The notes beneath the pieces are model-generated. The model saw only the letters and a list, made by a program, of their open reading frames with translations, was not told where the DNA came from and made no database searches. 64,000 bases of DNA from Bacteroidota bacterium (lineage in GTDB: Bacteria > Bacteroidota > Bacteroidia > Flavobacteriales_F > PHOS-HE28): the NCBI GenBank assembly GCA_014584605.1, contig JACTMO010000059.1, forward strand, positions 1 through 64,000, written 5' to 3'. Shown here piece after piece: positions 15,773-26,000 of this stretch. Within the stretch, counting starts at the first letter, position 1, and every line of letters begins with the position of its first letter. The translations under genes and the position numbers were made by a program.

Positions 15773-17992
15773 CTACAGGTTCTCCAGCAGCCAGTTCGTC
15801 ATCTGCTCGAACAGGAACAGCCGCGTGTTGCCCCCGTAGATCCCGTGGTTCCGATCGGGGTAGGCGAACTGGTCGAAGGGTTTGTTGGCCTTGATCAGCG
15901 CCAGGGTCATCTCCGCCGCGTTCTGGAAGTGCACGTTGTCGTCGCCCATGCCGTGGATCAGCAGGTAGCCGCCCTTGAGCTTCTCCACGTGGTTGATGGG
16001 GCTGTTGTCGTCGTAGCCGGCGCCATTGTCCTTGGGCAGGCCCATGTAGCGCTCGGTGTAGATGCTGTCGTAGTAGCGCCAGTTGGTCACCGGGGCCACG
16101 GCGATGGCGGCCTTGAACACGTCGGCGCCCTTGGTGATGCACAGGCTGCTCATGTAACCGCCGTAGCTCCAGCCCTGGATGCCGATGCGCGTGCCGTCCA
16201 CATAGGGCTGCTGTGCCAGCCATTGCGCGGCCGCGATCTGGTCCTCCGTTTCATACCTGCCCAGCTGGCCGTAGGTGATGTGGCGGAAGTCCCGTCCCCG
16301 GCGGCCCGTGCCGCGCGGATCCACGCAGGCCACGATGTAGCCCTGCTGGGCCAGCAACTGGTGCCACAGCCCGTTGCGGCCCGCCCACCGGTCCAGCACC
16401 TCGTTGCTGTTGGGACCGCTGTACTGCGTCATGAACACGGGGTACTTCCGGGCCGCATCGAAGCCCGGCGGCTTGATCATCCACCCGTTGAGCGTGACGC
16501 CGCCGGGGGTGGTGAACTGGAAGAACTCGTAAGGCCGCAGCCCGTAGGGGGCCATCCGCTCGCGCAGGGCGGCGTTATCCTTCAGGGTCTTCACCAGCTT
16601 GCCGTTGCCGTCCAGCAGGCTGATCACCGGCGGCTCGTTGGCGGTGCTGTGCGTGTTGATGAAGTAGCGGAAGCCCTCGCTCCAGTCGGCGTCGTTGAAA
16701 CCGCCCGGCGGGCTCAGCTGTACCAGCCCCTTGCCGTTGAGCCCCACGGCGTACACCTCCTGTTCGCGCGGGTTGCGCTTGCTGGCGGTGAAGAGCACCC
16801 GCTTGCGTGCCGCATCCACGCCCTGCACGGCCACCACGTCCCACGCGCCCTTGGTGACGGACCGCTGCACCTTGCCGTCCATGCTGCACCATTGGATGTG
16901 GTTCCACCCGTCCTTCTCGCTGGTGAGGATGAAGCCGCTCCCGTCCTCCAGGAAGTGCAGGTCGTCCGTCACTTCCACGTACGTGGGGCTCGTCTCCCGG
17001 TAGATCTCCCGGGTGATGACACCGATCTGCGGCGGCGGCGGCCAGGCCATCCACGCGGTGAACAGCACCTTGGTCCGCTGCAGGCGGTCCATCAGCATGT
17101 ACCACAGCACGTCGTCCTTGGTGGTCCACCCGAAGCGCGGGATGTAGGTCTCGCTGAAGTTCTCGCCCATGCCCACCGCGCGGGTGGCCCCGCTGCGGGT
17201 GTCGTACACGTACAGGGCCACGGTGCTGTTCCGCTCGCCGGCCTTGGGGTACTTGAACCGGTACTCGCGCGGGTACAGGCGACCCTCGTAGTAGGTGAGG
17301 TCGAACTCGGGCACCTCGGTCTCATCGGTGCGCAGGAAGAGCAGCTGCGTGCCGGCAGGGCTCCACTGGTAGCCCTGCACCAGGGCGAACTCCTCCTCGT
17401 ACACCCAGTCGGTGGCCCCGTTGATCACGCGGTTCTGCGCGCCGTCGCTGGTCACGCGTGTTTCCACCATGGTGGCCAGGTCCACCACGTACAGGTCGTT
17501 GTCGCGCACGAAGGCCGCCTTGCTGCCGTCGGGGCTGAAGGTGGCCAGGCGCTGCTTGCCCCTGGCGGGGTCGCTCAGCGGCCGCAGGGTGTGCGTGGTC
17601 AGGTCCAGGATGTGGTGCTCGGCGAAGAAGCTGTAGCGGTACAGTGGTTCGGTACCGGTCTGCAGCATCACCTTCTTCTCGTCGGTGCTGAAGCTGTAAC
17701 CGTCCACCTCGATGGGATCCGCGGCGCCGGCCGGCACCAGGTCCCTGCCTTCCACCAGCACGGCCACCTCCTGCCCGGTGCGGTAGCTGTACTGCACGAT
17801 GGCCGAAGCGCCGTTGCGTTCCTCCAAGGCGGTGTAGTGCTCGCCGTCGCGCATGCCCTCCAGGCCGCCCACGAACTCGGTGCTGAAGGTGGGCGAGGCC
17901 CAGATCTCGCGGTTGGTGATGGGCTTCTGCGCAAGGGCATGGAGGCCCATGCACGAAAGAAGGAGCGCGGCGGGGAGGCGGTGGTGCAGCAT
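15773..17992 (-). CDS. S9 family dipeptidyl peptidase IV
   Basis: A 739-residue exported serine peptidase that removes X-Pro or X-Ala dipeptides. The signal peptide ends near LHALAQ. A DPPIV_N beta-propeller follows, with YEEEFALVQGYQWSP carrying the double-glutamate motif that binds the substrate amino terminus. The C-terminal alpha/beta-hydrolase domain has nucleophile GWSYGGY, the Asp region GMGDDNVHFQNA and the catalytic His in PDRNHGIYGGN. The length is typical. ATG 17992 is chosen because it opens the signal peptide, 18 nt after a -7-like box; the frame is open further upstream only fortuitously. It supplies dipeptides that the POT transporters could import. Confidence 0.95.
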   Translation of the reverse strand: MLHHRLPAALLLSCMGLHALAQKPITNREIWASPTFSTEFVGGLEGMRDGEHYTALEERNGASAIVQYSYRTGQEVAVLVEGRDLVPAGAADPIEVDGYSFSTDEKKVMLQTGTEPLYRYSFFAEHHILDLTTHTLRPLSDPARGKQRLATFSPDGSKAAFVRDNDLYVVDLATMVETRVTSDGAQNRVINGATDWVYEEEFALVQGYQWSPAGTQLLFLRTDETEVPEFDLTYYEGRLYPREYRFKYPKAGERNSTVALYVYDTRSGATRAVGMGENFSETYIPRFGWTTKDDVLWYMLMDRLQRTKVLFTAWMAWPPPPQIGVITREIYRETSPTYVEVTDDLHFLEDGSGFILTSEKDGWNHIQWCSMDGKVQRSVTKGAWDVVAVQGVDAARKRVLFTASKRNPREQEVYAVGLNGKGLVQLSPPGGFNDADWSEGFRYFINTHSTANEPPVISLLDGNGKLVKTLKDNAALRERMAPYGLRPYEFFQFTTPGGVTLNGWMIKPPGFDAARKYPVFMTQYSGPNSNEVLDRWAGRNGLWHQLLAQQGYIVACVDPRGTGRRGRDFRHITYGQLGRYETEDQIAAAQWLAQQPYVDGTRIGIQGWSYGGYMSSLCITKGADVFKAAIAVAPVTNWRYYDSIYTERYMGLPKDNGAGYDDNSPINHVEKLKGGYLLIHGMGDDNVHFQNAAEMTLALIKANKPFDQFAYPDRNHGIYGGNTRLFLFEQMTNWLLENL

Positions 17993-18010
17993 GGCGGTCA
18001 ACAAGGGCGG

Positions 18011-18018
18011 GCAAGATA
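18011..18018 (-). promoter_or_regulatory. -7-like box TATCTTGC
   Basis: Minus-strand TATCTTGC lies 18 nt before the DPP-IV ATG at 17992. It matches TAnnTTTG except in the last two bases; the same TATCTTG(C/T) variant recurs upstream of other minus-strand genes here. Confidence 0.4.
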
Positions 18019-18076
18019 CTTCGCCCGGTCCGCGCGCCCGTGGCAGCGTCAACCGCCGGTCACCCCGGCACCGGGC

Positions 18077-18084
18077 TACCTTCG
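18077..18084 (+). promoter_or_regulatory. -7 box TACCTTCG
   Basis: TACCTTCG ends 7 nt before GTG 18092 and is a one-base variant of TAnnTTTG. The divergent DPP-IV box lies about 60 bp away, so two opposing promoters share this gap. Confidence 0.45.
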
Positions 18085-18091
18085 CCCCGTC

Positions 18092-18667
18092 GTGCATACC
18101 CTGGAACCCTTCTGGAACTGGCGCCACCGCTACATCAGCGAGGAGGACGAACGCTCGCCCTTCTTCGGTCGCGAGCACAGCGAGTTCGAGTTCACGCATG
18201 CCGTGTACGACCACGCCATCCATCCCCAGTGGGACGAGTTCGGCTCGGCCACGCTCTACCTCAAGGTGCTGTTCGCCGACTACGACGCCGGCTGGGCCGT
18301 GCTGGAGCTGATCGGCGAGTGGAACGACCTGCTGGGCAATGATGTGATGTTCCTGAAACGCGATGTGGTGGAGCCCATGATGGACCAGGGCATCGAGCGC
18401 TTCATTCTCATCGGCGAGAACGTGCTGAACTTCCACGCCAGCGACGAGAGCTACTACGAGGAGTGGTTCGAGGAGGTGAGCGACCGCGACGGATGGATCG
18501 CGCTGCTCAACTTCCGTGAGCATGTGCGCGACGACCTCAGGGCGGCCAACATCGACCAGTACTTCCTGCTGGGGGGCAACCTGGACCAGGTGGACTGGCG
18601 CACCTTCGAGCCGGAGGACCTCTACGACAAGGTGAGCGCCTTCGTGCAGCGCCGCATCGGCGCATAG
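18092..18667 (+). CDS. Conserved cytosolic protein of unknown function
   Basis: A 191-residue acidic protein without signal peptide or membrane segment. It starts at GTG 18092 (VHTLEPFWNWRHRYISEEDE), just after a -7 box. The sequence is rich in aromatic and acidic residues (FFGREHSEFEF, SDESYYEEWFEEV) and looks globular alpha/beta. I believe similar proteins occur in many Bacteroidota, but I recognise no domain and propose no function. It lies alone between the divergent DPP-IV gene and the convergent esterase gene, whose stop is 6 nt away. Confidence 0.8.
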   Translation: MHTLEPFWNWRHRYISEEDERSPFFGREHSEFEFTHAVYDHAIHPQWDEFGSATLYLKVLFADYDAGWAVLELIGEWNDLLGNDVMFLKRDVVEPMMDQGIERFILIGENVLNFHASDESYYEEWFEEVSDRDGWIALLNFREHVRDDLRAANIDQYFLLGGNLDQVDWRTFEPEDLYDKVSAFVQRRIGA

Positions 18668-18673
18668 GTCGGG

Positions 18674-19819
18674 TCACCCCACGGTGAAGGGGATGCGCAG
18701 TTCGGGACGATCCCCGTCGCGCACCAGCAGCACGTACTGCCCCGCGCGCAGGCCGGGCAACGGCAGCAAGGCGGCGCCGGTGGACCGCTCCTGCAGCAGC
18801 ACGCGCCCGGTGAGGTCCATGATGGTGAGCAGGGCGCCTGCGGCCGGAGCCTGACGGAAGGTGAGGGCGTCGCGCGCGGGCACCGGATGCACCAGCAGCA
18901 CCGCTGCGCCCGCCGTTTCTTCCACGCTGGTGGCACAGGCCGCGCCCGGCAGTTGCTGCACCGCACAGAAGCCCACGATGCCCATCGCCGTGTTGAAGCC
19001 GGGGTCGTTCGGCCACGAATGGCCCACCCCCTGGATACGGACCAGGTTCACCGGCTCGCCCACACTGCCGTCGCAGAACACCAGCTGGACCACCGTGGGC
19101 GAGATGGGGTAGGGGAGGTAGGCGTCCTCCCCGCAGGTGGCGCTGCCGAAGGAACTGAGCGGCCAGTTCCACGTGTCCGGGTCATGGTCCGCGTCCGGGT
19201 ATTCCACCACCGGGTCGGGGTCGCCGTGTACATGGAAGAGCGGGACCGGGGTGAAGCCGACGCCGAAGGCCGCGTTCAGGTAGGTGTTGTCACCCCATAG
19301 GCTGCCGGCCACCGGTGCGAAGGCCGCGATGCGGTCCGCCAGATGGAGCGCCAGCTGGTACACCATGAAGCCGCCGTTGCTGTGGCCCGTGACATAGACC
19401 CGGGTGGCATCGATGTCGTGTGCACCACAGAACCAGTCGATCAACTCGCTGATGAACTGCACATCGTCCGTGGCGTTCACGTCGCCCACGCCGCCATGGC
19501 CCGGCTGATCGTCGGCGTACACGTTCCATTGCAGGTCGCCGCCGATGGTGGTGCTGTTGGGGTACACCACCGTGAGGTCGTACGCGTCCGCGGCGGCGTC
19601 CAACCCGCTTGCAGCGCGCAGGCCCGCCCCCGTGCCGCCCGTGCCGTGCAGCGCGATCAGCAGCGGGCGCCCGGGGGCCACCGCCGCGCCCGGTGCGTGG
19701 TAGATGAAGCTGCGGGTGAGGCCCTGCGACACCAGGGTGCCGTTGCCATCAAAGGCGACGGCCATGGAGGGCAGCAGTACGAGGAGCAGGAGCGGTGCGT
19801 TCAGCACAGGAGCATGCAT
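18674..19819 (-). CDS. Secreted LpqC/PHB-depolymerase-type esterase with T9SS tail
   Basis: A 381-residue exported alpha/beta-hydrolase of the polyhydroxybutyrate depolymerase / feruloyl esterase (CE1-like) class. The oxyanion segment LLIALHGTGGTG is followed by nucleophile elbow GHSNGG (Ser147) and a likely catalytic histidine in GVGHSWPN; HVHGDPDPVVEY supplies the acid. The C-terminal 75 residues (VHPVPARDALTF to the end) are a type A sorting domain in which the usual YPNP is degenerate (VHPVP). Substrate is unknown; short polyesters or acylated polysaccharides are possible. A -7-like TAGCTTCA at 19850-19857 lies 30 nt upstream, inside the end of the NUDIX gene. Confidence 0.85.
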   Translation of the reverse strand: MHAPVLNAPLLLLVLLPSMAVAFDGNGTLVSQGLTRSFIYHAPGAAVAPGRPLLIALHGTGGTGAGLRAASGLDAAADAYDLTVVYPNSTTIGGDLQWNVYADDQPGHGGVGDVNATDDVQFISELIDWFCGAHDIDATRVYVTGHSNGGFMVYQLALHLADRIAAFAPVAGSLWGDNTYLNAAFGVGFTPVPLFHVHGDPDPVVEYPDADHDPDTWNWPLSSFGSATCGEDAYLPYPISPTVVQLVFCDGSVGEPVNLVRIQGVGHSWPNDPGFNTAMGIVGFCAVQQLPGAACATSVEETAGAAVLLVHPVPARDALTFRQAPAAGALLTIMDLTGRVLLQERSTGAALLPLPGLRAGQYVLLVRDGDRPELRIPFTVG

Positions 19820-19854
19820 GGCGTCGGTGGGCGATGGGACAGCCCAGCGTGAAG

Positions 19855-20322
19855 CTACACATTCCGTGCTTCGCTCCGGTGCGCGGTGGCGAGCAGCAGG
19901 CCCAGCACCACCCGGTCGATCGGCAGGCTCACATCCTCGATCCGCGCACCTTCCAGCGGCAGCCAGCGGAACACCTCGTGGACGCCTCCTTCGGCCAGGC
20001 CGGCGAACGGGGTCCGCACCACCGGCAGCGCGGCGGGGTCCGTGGTGCGGAAGCGATAGTACACGCTCACCACCTGCATGGGCGTGCTGTGGAAGGCGCT
20101 CTGCTGGAAGAAGTCGGTGGTGTAGAAGTGCTCCAGGTCGAAGGCGTCCACGCCCAGCTCTTCGCGCACCTCGCGCACCAGGCAGTCCTTCAGCCCTTCG
20201 CCGTACTCCAGCCCGCCGCCGGGGAACTTGGTGATGCGCTGACCGCGGATCAGTTCATCGGCCACCAGCACCTGCCCTGCATGCAGCAGCAGGCCGTAAA
20301 CGCGGATGGTGAACGGCGCCAT
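19855..20322 (-). CDS. NUDIX hydrolase
   Basis: A 155-residue NUDIX-fold hydrolase that cleaves nucleoside diphosphates linked to another moiety. The Nudix box is complete, GGGLEYGEGLKDCLVREVREELG in the Gx5Ex7REUxEExGU pattern (about residues 34-56), giving the metal-binding glutamates. Substrate cannot be assigned. It begins 3 nt after the stop of the MnmD gene, so the two are likely one transcript. Confidence 0.92.
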   Translation of the reverse strand: MAPFTIRVYGLLLHAGQVLVADELIRGQRITKFPGGGLEYGEGLKDCLVREVREELGVDAFDLEHFYTTDFFQQSAFHSTPMQVVSVYYRFRTTDPAALPVVRTPFAGLAEGGVHEVFRWLPLEGARIEDVSLPIDRVVLGLLLATAHRSEARNV

Positions 20323-20325
20323 GGC

Positions 20326-21012
20326 TCACAGCGGTTTGCGCCCGCGCAGCATCTGGCGCTTGCCGGGCGGCCCTGCGGGCTTGTCCACCGCGAAGCCGAC
20401 GGCCTCCAAGCTGCGGCGCACCGAACCCTTCGCACTGTAGGTCACCAGCACGCCGCCCGGTCGCAGCGCGCGGAACAAGCGGCCGAACACGGCGCTGGTC
20501 CAGAGCTCCGGCTGCTTGTCCGGCGCGAAGGCATCGAAGTACACCACATCGAAGGCCGCCGTGTCCTCCAGCGTCTGCACACCGGTTTGCCGCCAGCTGA
20601 AACGAAAACCGCCGAACCCTTCGAAGAGGCGCCCCGGCGCGTTGGTCATGGCCTCCAGCCAGGGTCCGGCGAGCGTGGGCACCCCGCATTGCGCACAGTG
20701 GTCCATCGCTTCCAGCAGCGGTCGTGGCAGCGGGTGTGGCTCCAAGGCGGTGTAGCACACCCGGCATTTGCCCTCCACGCACTGCAGCCAGGTGAGCAGC
20801 ATGTTCAGGCCGGTGCCCAGGCCCACCTCCAGGACGTCCACTTCGTGCCTGTCCACCGCGCGCAGGCCATGCGTGATGAACACGTGCCACGACTCCTGCA
20901 GCGCACCGTGCACGCTGTGGTAGGGCTCGTCGAGCGCCGTGTTGCGCAGGGTGTTGGAGCCGTCCGCCGTGCGCACCATCTCCAACGGGACCTTTTCCTG
21001 CGACCCTTCCAT
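20326..21012 (-). CDS. mnmD: tRNA (mnm5s2U34) methyltransferase MnmD
   Basis: A 228-residue SAM-dependent methyltransferase of the MnmC N-terminal / DUF752 class, which makes the last methylation of mnm5s2U at tRNA wobble position 34. The SAM-binding motif is VDVLEVGLGTGLNMLL, and the catalytic segment VYFDAFAPDKQPELW is the signature of the family; the end reads GFAVDKPAGPPGKRQMLRGRK. No FAD-binding MnmC C-terminal domain is fused, as usual for stand-alone MnmD. It starts at ATG 21012, 7 nt after box CACCTTTG; the frame is open 7 codons further upstream. It is followed 3 nt later by a NUDIX gene. Confidence 0.9.
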   Translation of the reverse strand: MEGSQEKVPLEMVRTADGSNTLRNTALDEPYHSVHGALQESWHVFITHGLRAVDRHEVDVLEVGLGTGLNMLLTWLQCVEGKCRVCYTALEPHPLPRPLLEAMDHCAQCGVPTLAGPWLEAMTNAPGRLFEGFGGFRFSWRQTGVQTLEDTAAFDVVYFDAFAPDKQPELWTSAVFGRLFRALRPGGVLVTYSAKGSVRRSLEAVGFAVDKPAGPPGKRQMLRGRKPL

Positions 21013-21019
21013 GGCGCTG

Positions 21020-21027
21020 CAAAGGTG
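21020..21027 (-). promoter_or_regulatory. -7-like box CACCTTTG
   Basis: Minus-strand CACCTTTG ends 7 nt before ATG 21012. The same octamer at the same 7-nt spacing precedes murQ, and with 4-nt spacing the gene at 39519. Confidence 0.45.
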
Positions 21028-21077
21028 CGGCACGCGACCGACCGCGTCGGCGGTGGCATGTCCCGCGCCCCGGTCGC

Positions 21078-22937
21078 CTATTCGCCCTGGGCGGGTTTCC
21101 CGGGAAGGGCGTCAACGGTCGGCACCGGTCGCAGCCCTTCCATCGATGCGCCCTGGTAGGTGCGGCCCTCGACCGCCTGCCGTTCCTTGTAGGGAAGGGG
21201 CGGACCGAAGCGTTGCCGGTAGGTGGAGTGCCGCACCGAGCCGTCGGGCAGCTGTTCGGTCTCGTCGGCGCGTGTGGCCACGATCGACCATGCGAAGGGA
21301 ATGTTCGAGGTGCCCCCGCCGAGCTCGTGCACCTCAAAGCCTGTCGCGCTCTTGTTGGTGACGTAGGTCCCCTTGCAATCCCCTTCCGGCTGGATGAAGA
21401 CCTTCAACGGGTGCGCCGCATCGACAAGGATGTTCCCGGTGAGGATGGGGTCCAGCACCACTTGTGCATGGCCGTTCACCAGGTGGCCGATGCCGTGGTC
21501 CTGGAACAGCACCTCGGGGGCTTCCGGACAGTACATGGACACCTTGCTCCCCTGGGTGTCCCGCACGATCGTTCCCACCGTGCCCGGCCCGGCGATCTTG
21601 ATGTAGCCCAGGTTCCAACCACCAACGTCCCATTGGTTGCCAAGGTTGTCTTGAATGACCACCCCGGATGAAACGACCCCGGTGACGTATGAATACAAGC
21701 CTGTGGTGACGCCGTTGGCGGCAACACCGCTTCCAGCCACCAGGGTCATCATCGCGGGGAAGTTGTTGCCGGCCCCCAGCAGCCCGGTGCCGGCAGCGGC
21801 GCTGTTCGCGTAGGCGAGCGCACCGGTCGTCGTACCCGTGAACGCGCCGCCGCTTCCCGCGGTGAGATAGGTCCCGCCCTGGTTGTTCCCGCTCGCCAGC
21901 AGACCTGTGCCGCTTGCGTTCTGGTTGCGTGCCCGCACGCCGAAACCGGTGGTGTTGTTCGCGATGCCATACACGCCGAGCGGCGCACTTCCTGCGACCG
22001 TGCTCGTGCTCGATGCATACCCGAAGACGCCGATCCCGTTGCGCGAGGCCGTTTCACCGTGCACCCCGCGCGCATCCCCCGTGGTCATGGTGGTGGGCGT
22101 GATCCCCACGACACCGATGGCCTGGCCCGTGGCGGCCAGGGTGCCGTTCACCTGCCCCTGCACACCGATGGCATTGCTCGCGTTGGGGATGGCCGCCGCC
22201 GAGGTGTTGGCGATGCCCACGATGGCCCGCCCGTTGCGCGACGCCGCATCGCTCCACAGCCCGTAAGCCGTTCCCGTGGTCGCCCGGTTCACGGCCACCA
22301 CCCCGATGCCGGCCGTATTCCCCGCATCGCCGTAAACCCCGTAGCCGATGTCGGTGTACCCGTTCACGGCATAGTCCCCCAGCGCGGAGAGCCCGCCGGT
22401 GCCGCTGGCGTAAACGCTGAGCACATCACCCGCCGCTGCCGTGGCCCGGTTCAGCACCACCGGCCCGGTGGACAGCACGCGCAGACGCTCATTCGTTGCT
22501 GCGCTGCCGCCGGTCTTCACCACGAAGTCCTGCGCGTCGGTGGTGCCGATGAAGTTGGTGCCTGCCGTGGTGCCGGCATTGCCGGTCACCCGCCAGGCCT
22601 CCCCGTCCATGCCGAAGCGCACCCACGTGGTGCCGTTCCAGGAATAGAAGCCGGGCGTGACGTTGTTGGGCGCGGTGCCGGCCGTGGCGGTGTTGTACAC
22701 CAGCAGGGAGGTGGCGGGGGCCACCACCGGCGCGGCGACGTTCGTGGCCGTCAAGGCCATCCGTGGGATCAACAGGCCCTTCTTGTCCGCCGCCGGGTGG
22801 GCGGCGACGTCCAGGTCGAGCACCGCGCTCGCATCGGGCGCCGCTCCGCTGGCATTGATGCCGATGTTCTGGGCGTGTACGCCTGTGCCGACGAGGACGC
22901 AGGTCAGGAGGAGGGTGCGCATCCGTGCCATGTCCAT
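21078..22937 (-). CDS. Secreted fibre-like repeat protein (paralogue A)
   Basis: A 619-residue exported protein of unknown function. After the signal peptide (MRTLLLTCVLVGTGVHAQ) comes an 88-residue block (23-110) that is 85/88 identical to the protein at 41675. The centre (about 130-430) is Gly/Ala/Asn/Thr-rich with degenerate repeats such as IGVVAVNRATTGTAYGLW, IGVVGITPTTMTTG and LGVYGIANNTTGFG. This resembles the beta-structured shafts of trimeric adhesins or phage tail fibres. A second shared domain follows (about 445-560: MYCPEAPEVLFQDHGIG, LDPILTGNILVDAAHP, FEVHELGGGTSN). No T9SS tail is evident. A -7-like TATCTTGT lies at 22981-22988. ATG 22922 is an alternative start. Confidence 0.8.
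   Translation of the reverse strand: MDMARMRTLLLTCVLVGTGVHAQNIGINASGAAPDASAVLDLDVAAHPAADKKGLLIPRMALTATNVAAPVVAPATSLLVYNTATAGTAPNNVTPGFYSWNGTTWVRFGMDGEAWRVTGNAGTTAGTNFIGTTDAQDFVVKTGGSAATNERLRVLSTGPVVLNRATAAAGDVLSVYASGTGGLSALGDYAVNGYTDIGYGVYGDAGNTAGIGVVAVNRATTGTAYGLWSDAASRNGRAIVGIANTSAAAIPNASNAIGVQGQVNGTLAATGQAIGVVGITPTTMTTGDARGVHGETASRNGIGVFGYASSTSTVAGSAPLGVYGIANNTTGFGVRARNQNASGTGLLASGNNQGGTYLTAGSGGAFTGTTTGALAYANSAAAGTGLLGAGNNFPAMMTLVAGSGVAANGVTTGLYSYVTGVVSSGVVIQDNLGNQWDVGGWNLGYIKIAGPGTVGTIVRDTQGSKVSMYCPEAPEVLFQDHGIGHLVNGHAQVVLDPILTGNILVDAAHPLKVFIQPEGDCKGTYVTNKSATGFEVHELGGGTSNIPFAWSIVATRADETEQLPDGSVRHSTYRQRFGPPLPYKERQAVEGRTYQGASMEGLRPVPTVDALPGKPAQGE
22608..22871 (-). repeat. 264-bp inverted homologue of 41729-41992
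   Basis: This segment, read on the minus strand, aligns without gaps to 41729-41992 on the plus strand. I count 21 differences in 264 bases (about 92% identity). It encodes the N-terminal constant block shared by the two fibre-like proteins. Confidence 0.85.
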
Positions 22938-23042
22938 GGTGTTCTGTTCCGACCGGCCTTCATCTTCCGGTCATCGCCTAACAAGATACGGGATCACGTG
23001 GGATCCGAGAGTGACCTTGCGCACGGCCCACCCCGACCTTGA

Positions 23043-23050
23043 TAGCTTTG
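23043..23050 (+). promoter_or_regulatory. -7 box TAGCTTTG
   Basis: A perfect TAnnTTTG match that ends 6 nt before ATG 23057, implying a leaderless or near-leaderless transcript. Confidence 0.55.
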
Positions 23051-23056
23051 GGCACC

Positions 23057-26000
23057 ATGCTCCGGAATCTTCCCATCCCCTTTGTCACGCTGCTGCTGAC
23101 CGCTCCGTCCACTTTTGGCCAGGATTGGGTGCGGATGTACCACGACCCCGCCGTGCCGCTGTACGTGGTGGAGCAGGCTCACTCCGACCACTTCGCCGGG
23201 CGCGCGCCCGAACGCGGCAAAGGGCGGAACGTCTTCGCCCGCGAGGCCTGGTTCTGGGGGCAACGGCTGTATCCGGAGGGTGTGCGACCCGACCCCGGGG
23301 CCTATGCCCGTGCCTGGCGACAACTGCAGGCCACGCCGCGTGCCGCCGCACCCAAGAGCGCCTCCTGGCAGCCCCTCGGGCCCTCGACCTGGGATACCTG
23401 GAGCTACAACCCCGGCAACGGGCGCGTGCACACCGCCGCCGTGTCGCCGTTGGATCCCAATACCATCTACGTCGGCACGCCCGCCGGCGGCCTTTGGCGC
23501 ACCACCGACGGCGGCGTCAACTGGAGCGCCCTGGGGCAGGACCTTCCCTCGCTGGGGGTCACCGGCATCGCCCTGCACCCGGCGGACCCCAACACGTTGT
23601 ACATCGCCACGGGCGACGGCTACTCGCGCGATACCTACGCGCTGGGGGTGCTCAAAAGCACCGATGGCGGCACCAGCTGGAGCCCCACGGGCCTGAACTG
23701 GGACGTGCACCAAGTGCGCACCACGCGCCGTTTGGTGATGCACCCCACCGACCCCGACGTGCTTTTCTGCGCGGCCAACACGGGCCTGTTCCTCACCACC
23801 GATGCAGGCGCCACCTGGCAGCGGGTGGCCCTCGGCAACTTCTACGACGTGGCGTTCAAGCCCGGCGACCCCTCGGTGGTGCATGCCACCAGCGACCAGT
23901 ACCACCGGAGCACCGATGGCGGTGCCACCTTCAGCATCGTGACGACCGGGCTGCCGACGGCCGGCCTGGTGGTGCGCATGGCGCTGGCCGTCACCCCGGC
24001 GGACCCGCAACTGGTGTACGTGCTGGCGGGACGCGAGGACGACAGCGGCTTCCGCGGACTGTACCGCAGCACCGATGGCGGCACTTCCTTCACCACACGC
24101 AGCACCTCACCCAACATCATGGGGTATTCGGAATCGGGGAACGACAGCGGCGGGCAGGCGTGGTACGACCTGGCCCTTGCCGCCGACCCGGTGAACGCCG
24201 GCACCCTCTACGCCGGTGGCGTCAACGTGTGGAAGAGCGTGAACGGCGGCACCACCTGGACCATCGCAAGCCACTGGGCCTGGCCCAGTGCGGTGGGCTA
24301 CACGCATGCCGACATCCATCACCTGCACATCGCCAACGGGCAATTGTACTGTGGCAGCGACGGCGGCTTCTTCCGCAGCCCCAACGGTGGTGCCGACTGG
24401 TTCGATCTCAGCGCCGGGCTGGAGGTGTCCCAGGTGTACCGCATCGGCGTGTCGGCCACCCAGGCCGACCTGGTGGTGGGCGGGCTTCAGGACAATGGAA
24501 GCATGCAGCTGGAGAACGGCGTGTGGACCCACGTGCAGGGTGGCGACGGCATGGAGGGCCTGGTGAGCAACGACGATCCGCAGGTGCGCTTCTGCAGCGC
24601 ACAATACGGTTCGATCTACCGTTCGTTCGACGGCGGGCAGACCTATGGAAGTGTCAGCTCCTCGATCAACGAGGAAGGTGCCTGGGTGACGCCCTACATC
24701 CAGGACCCGTCGGTGCCCGGGCGGCTCTATGCCGGGTACATCAACCTGTGGCGCAGCGATGACCTGGGCGACACCTGGACCGCCCTCACCAACCTCAACA
24801 CCCAGCGCAAGGTGCGCGCCATCGCCGTGGCGGCATCCGATCCGGACGTCATCTACTTCAGCAACGACGGCGCGCTTCGCCGCAGCACCGACGGGGGCGG
24901 CACCTGGACCATCCTCACCGGCCTGCCCGTACAGGCCCTCACGGCCATCGTCATCGACCCCGCCGATGCGGACCGGGTGACGGTGACCTGCTCGGGCTTC
25001 CGCGAAGGGGTGAAGGTGTTCCGCAGCACCGACGGCGGCAATACCTGGAACGACCACAGCGGCAACCTGCCCAACGTGCCCGTGAACACCGTGGTGCTCA
25101 CCGGAACCGACGATGGGATGTACGTGGGCACCGACCTCGGCGTGTTCTACCGCGACGCCACACTGGGCAACTGGCAGCCCTTCGGCCAGGGCCTGCCCGC
25201 CGTGGTGGTGATGGAGCTGGAGCTGGACGGCAGCGGGCAATGGCTCTACGCGGCCACCTACGGGCGCGGCGTGTGGCGCACCCCCGTACACACCCCGGCC
25301 AATACGCCGCCGGTGGCCGGTTTCCGTGCGGTGGACGAGGTGGTCTGCGGCGCGGCCCCGGTCGTCTTCCACGATGTGGCGCTCGATGCCGCGCCCGGAT
25401 GGTCCTGGCAGTTCCCCGGAGGCACGCCGTCCTCCAGCACCGACGCTTCACCGGCCGTGACCTATCCCGCAAGCGGCAGCTACCAGGTGAGCCTGACGGT
25501 GGGCAACGGCTTCGGCAGCGATACCGAGACCCGGTGGGTGGACGTGCAGGTGTTGCCCGAGGAGGTGCAGGTGGACCTGGTGTTCGACCAGTACGCCACC
25601 GAGAGCGCCTGGAGCATCGTGGACCAAAGCGGCCTGGTGGTGGCCACCGGCGGACCGTACACCGGCCAGTTGAACACCGCTTCGCTCACGGCCACGGCCT
25701 GCCTCGATACGGGATGCTACACCTTCATCATGCACGATGCATACGGCGACGGCATGTGCTGTGGGAGCGGCAACGGCAGCTACACGGTCACCGGTACGCA
25801 CACCGGCCTGATCGCCAGCGGCGGAAGCTTCGGCACGGAGGAGAGCACACCTTTCTGCGTGGACGCTCCCGTAGGGGTGCCCCATCGCGTTCCGCCGGCG
25901 CTGCGCGTGCTGAACGAAGGGGGAGGCATGTACACCCTGCTCGGTGCGTTGCCCGGCGGGCGTTGGTGGGTGGCGGATGCGATGGGGCGCGTGGTGTGCG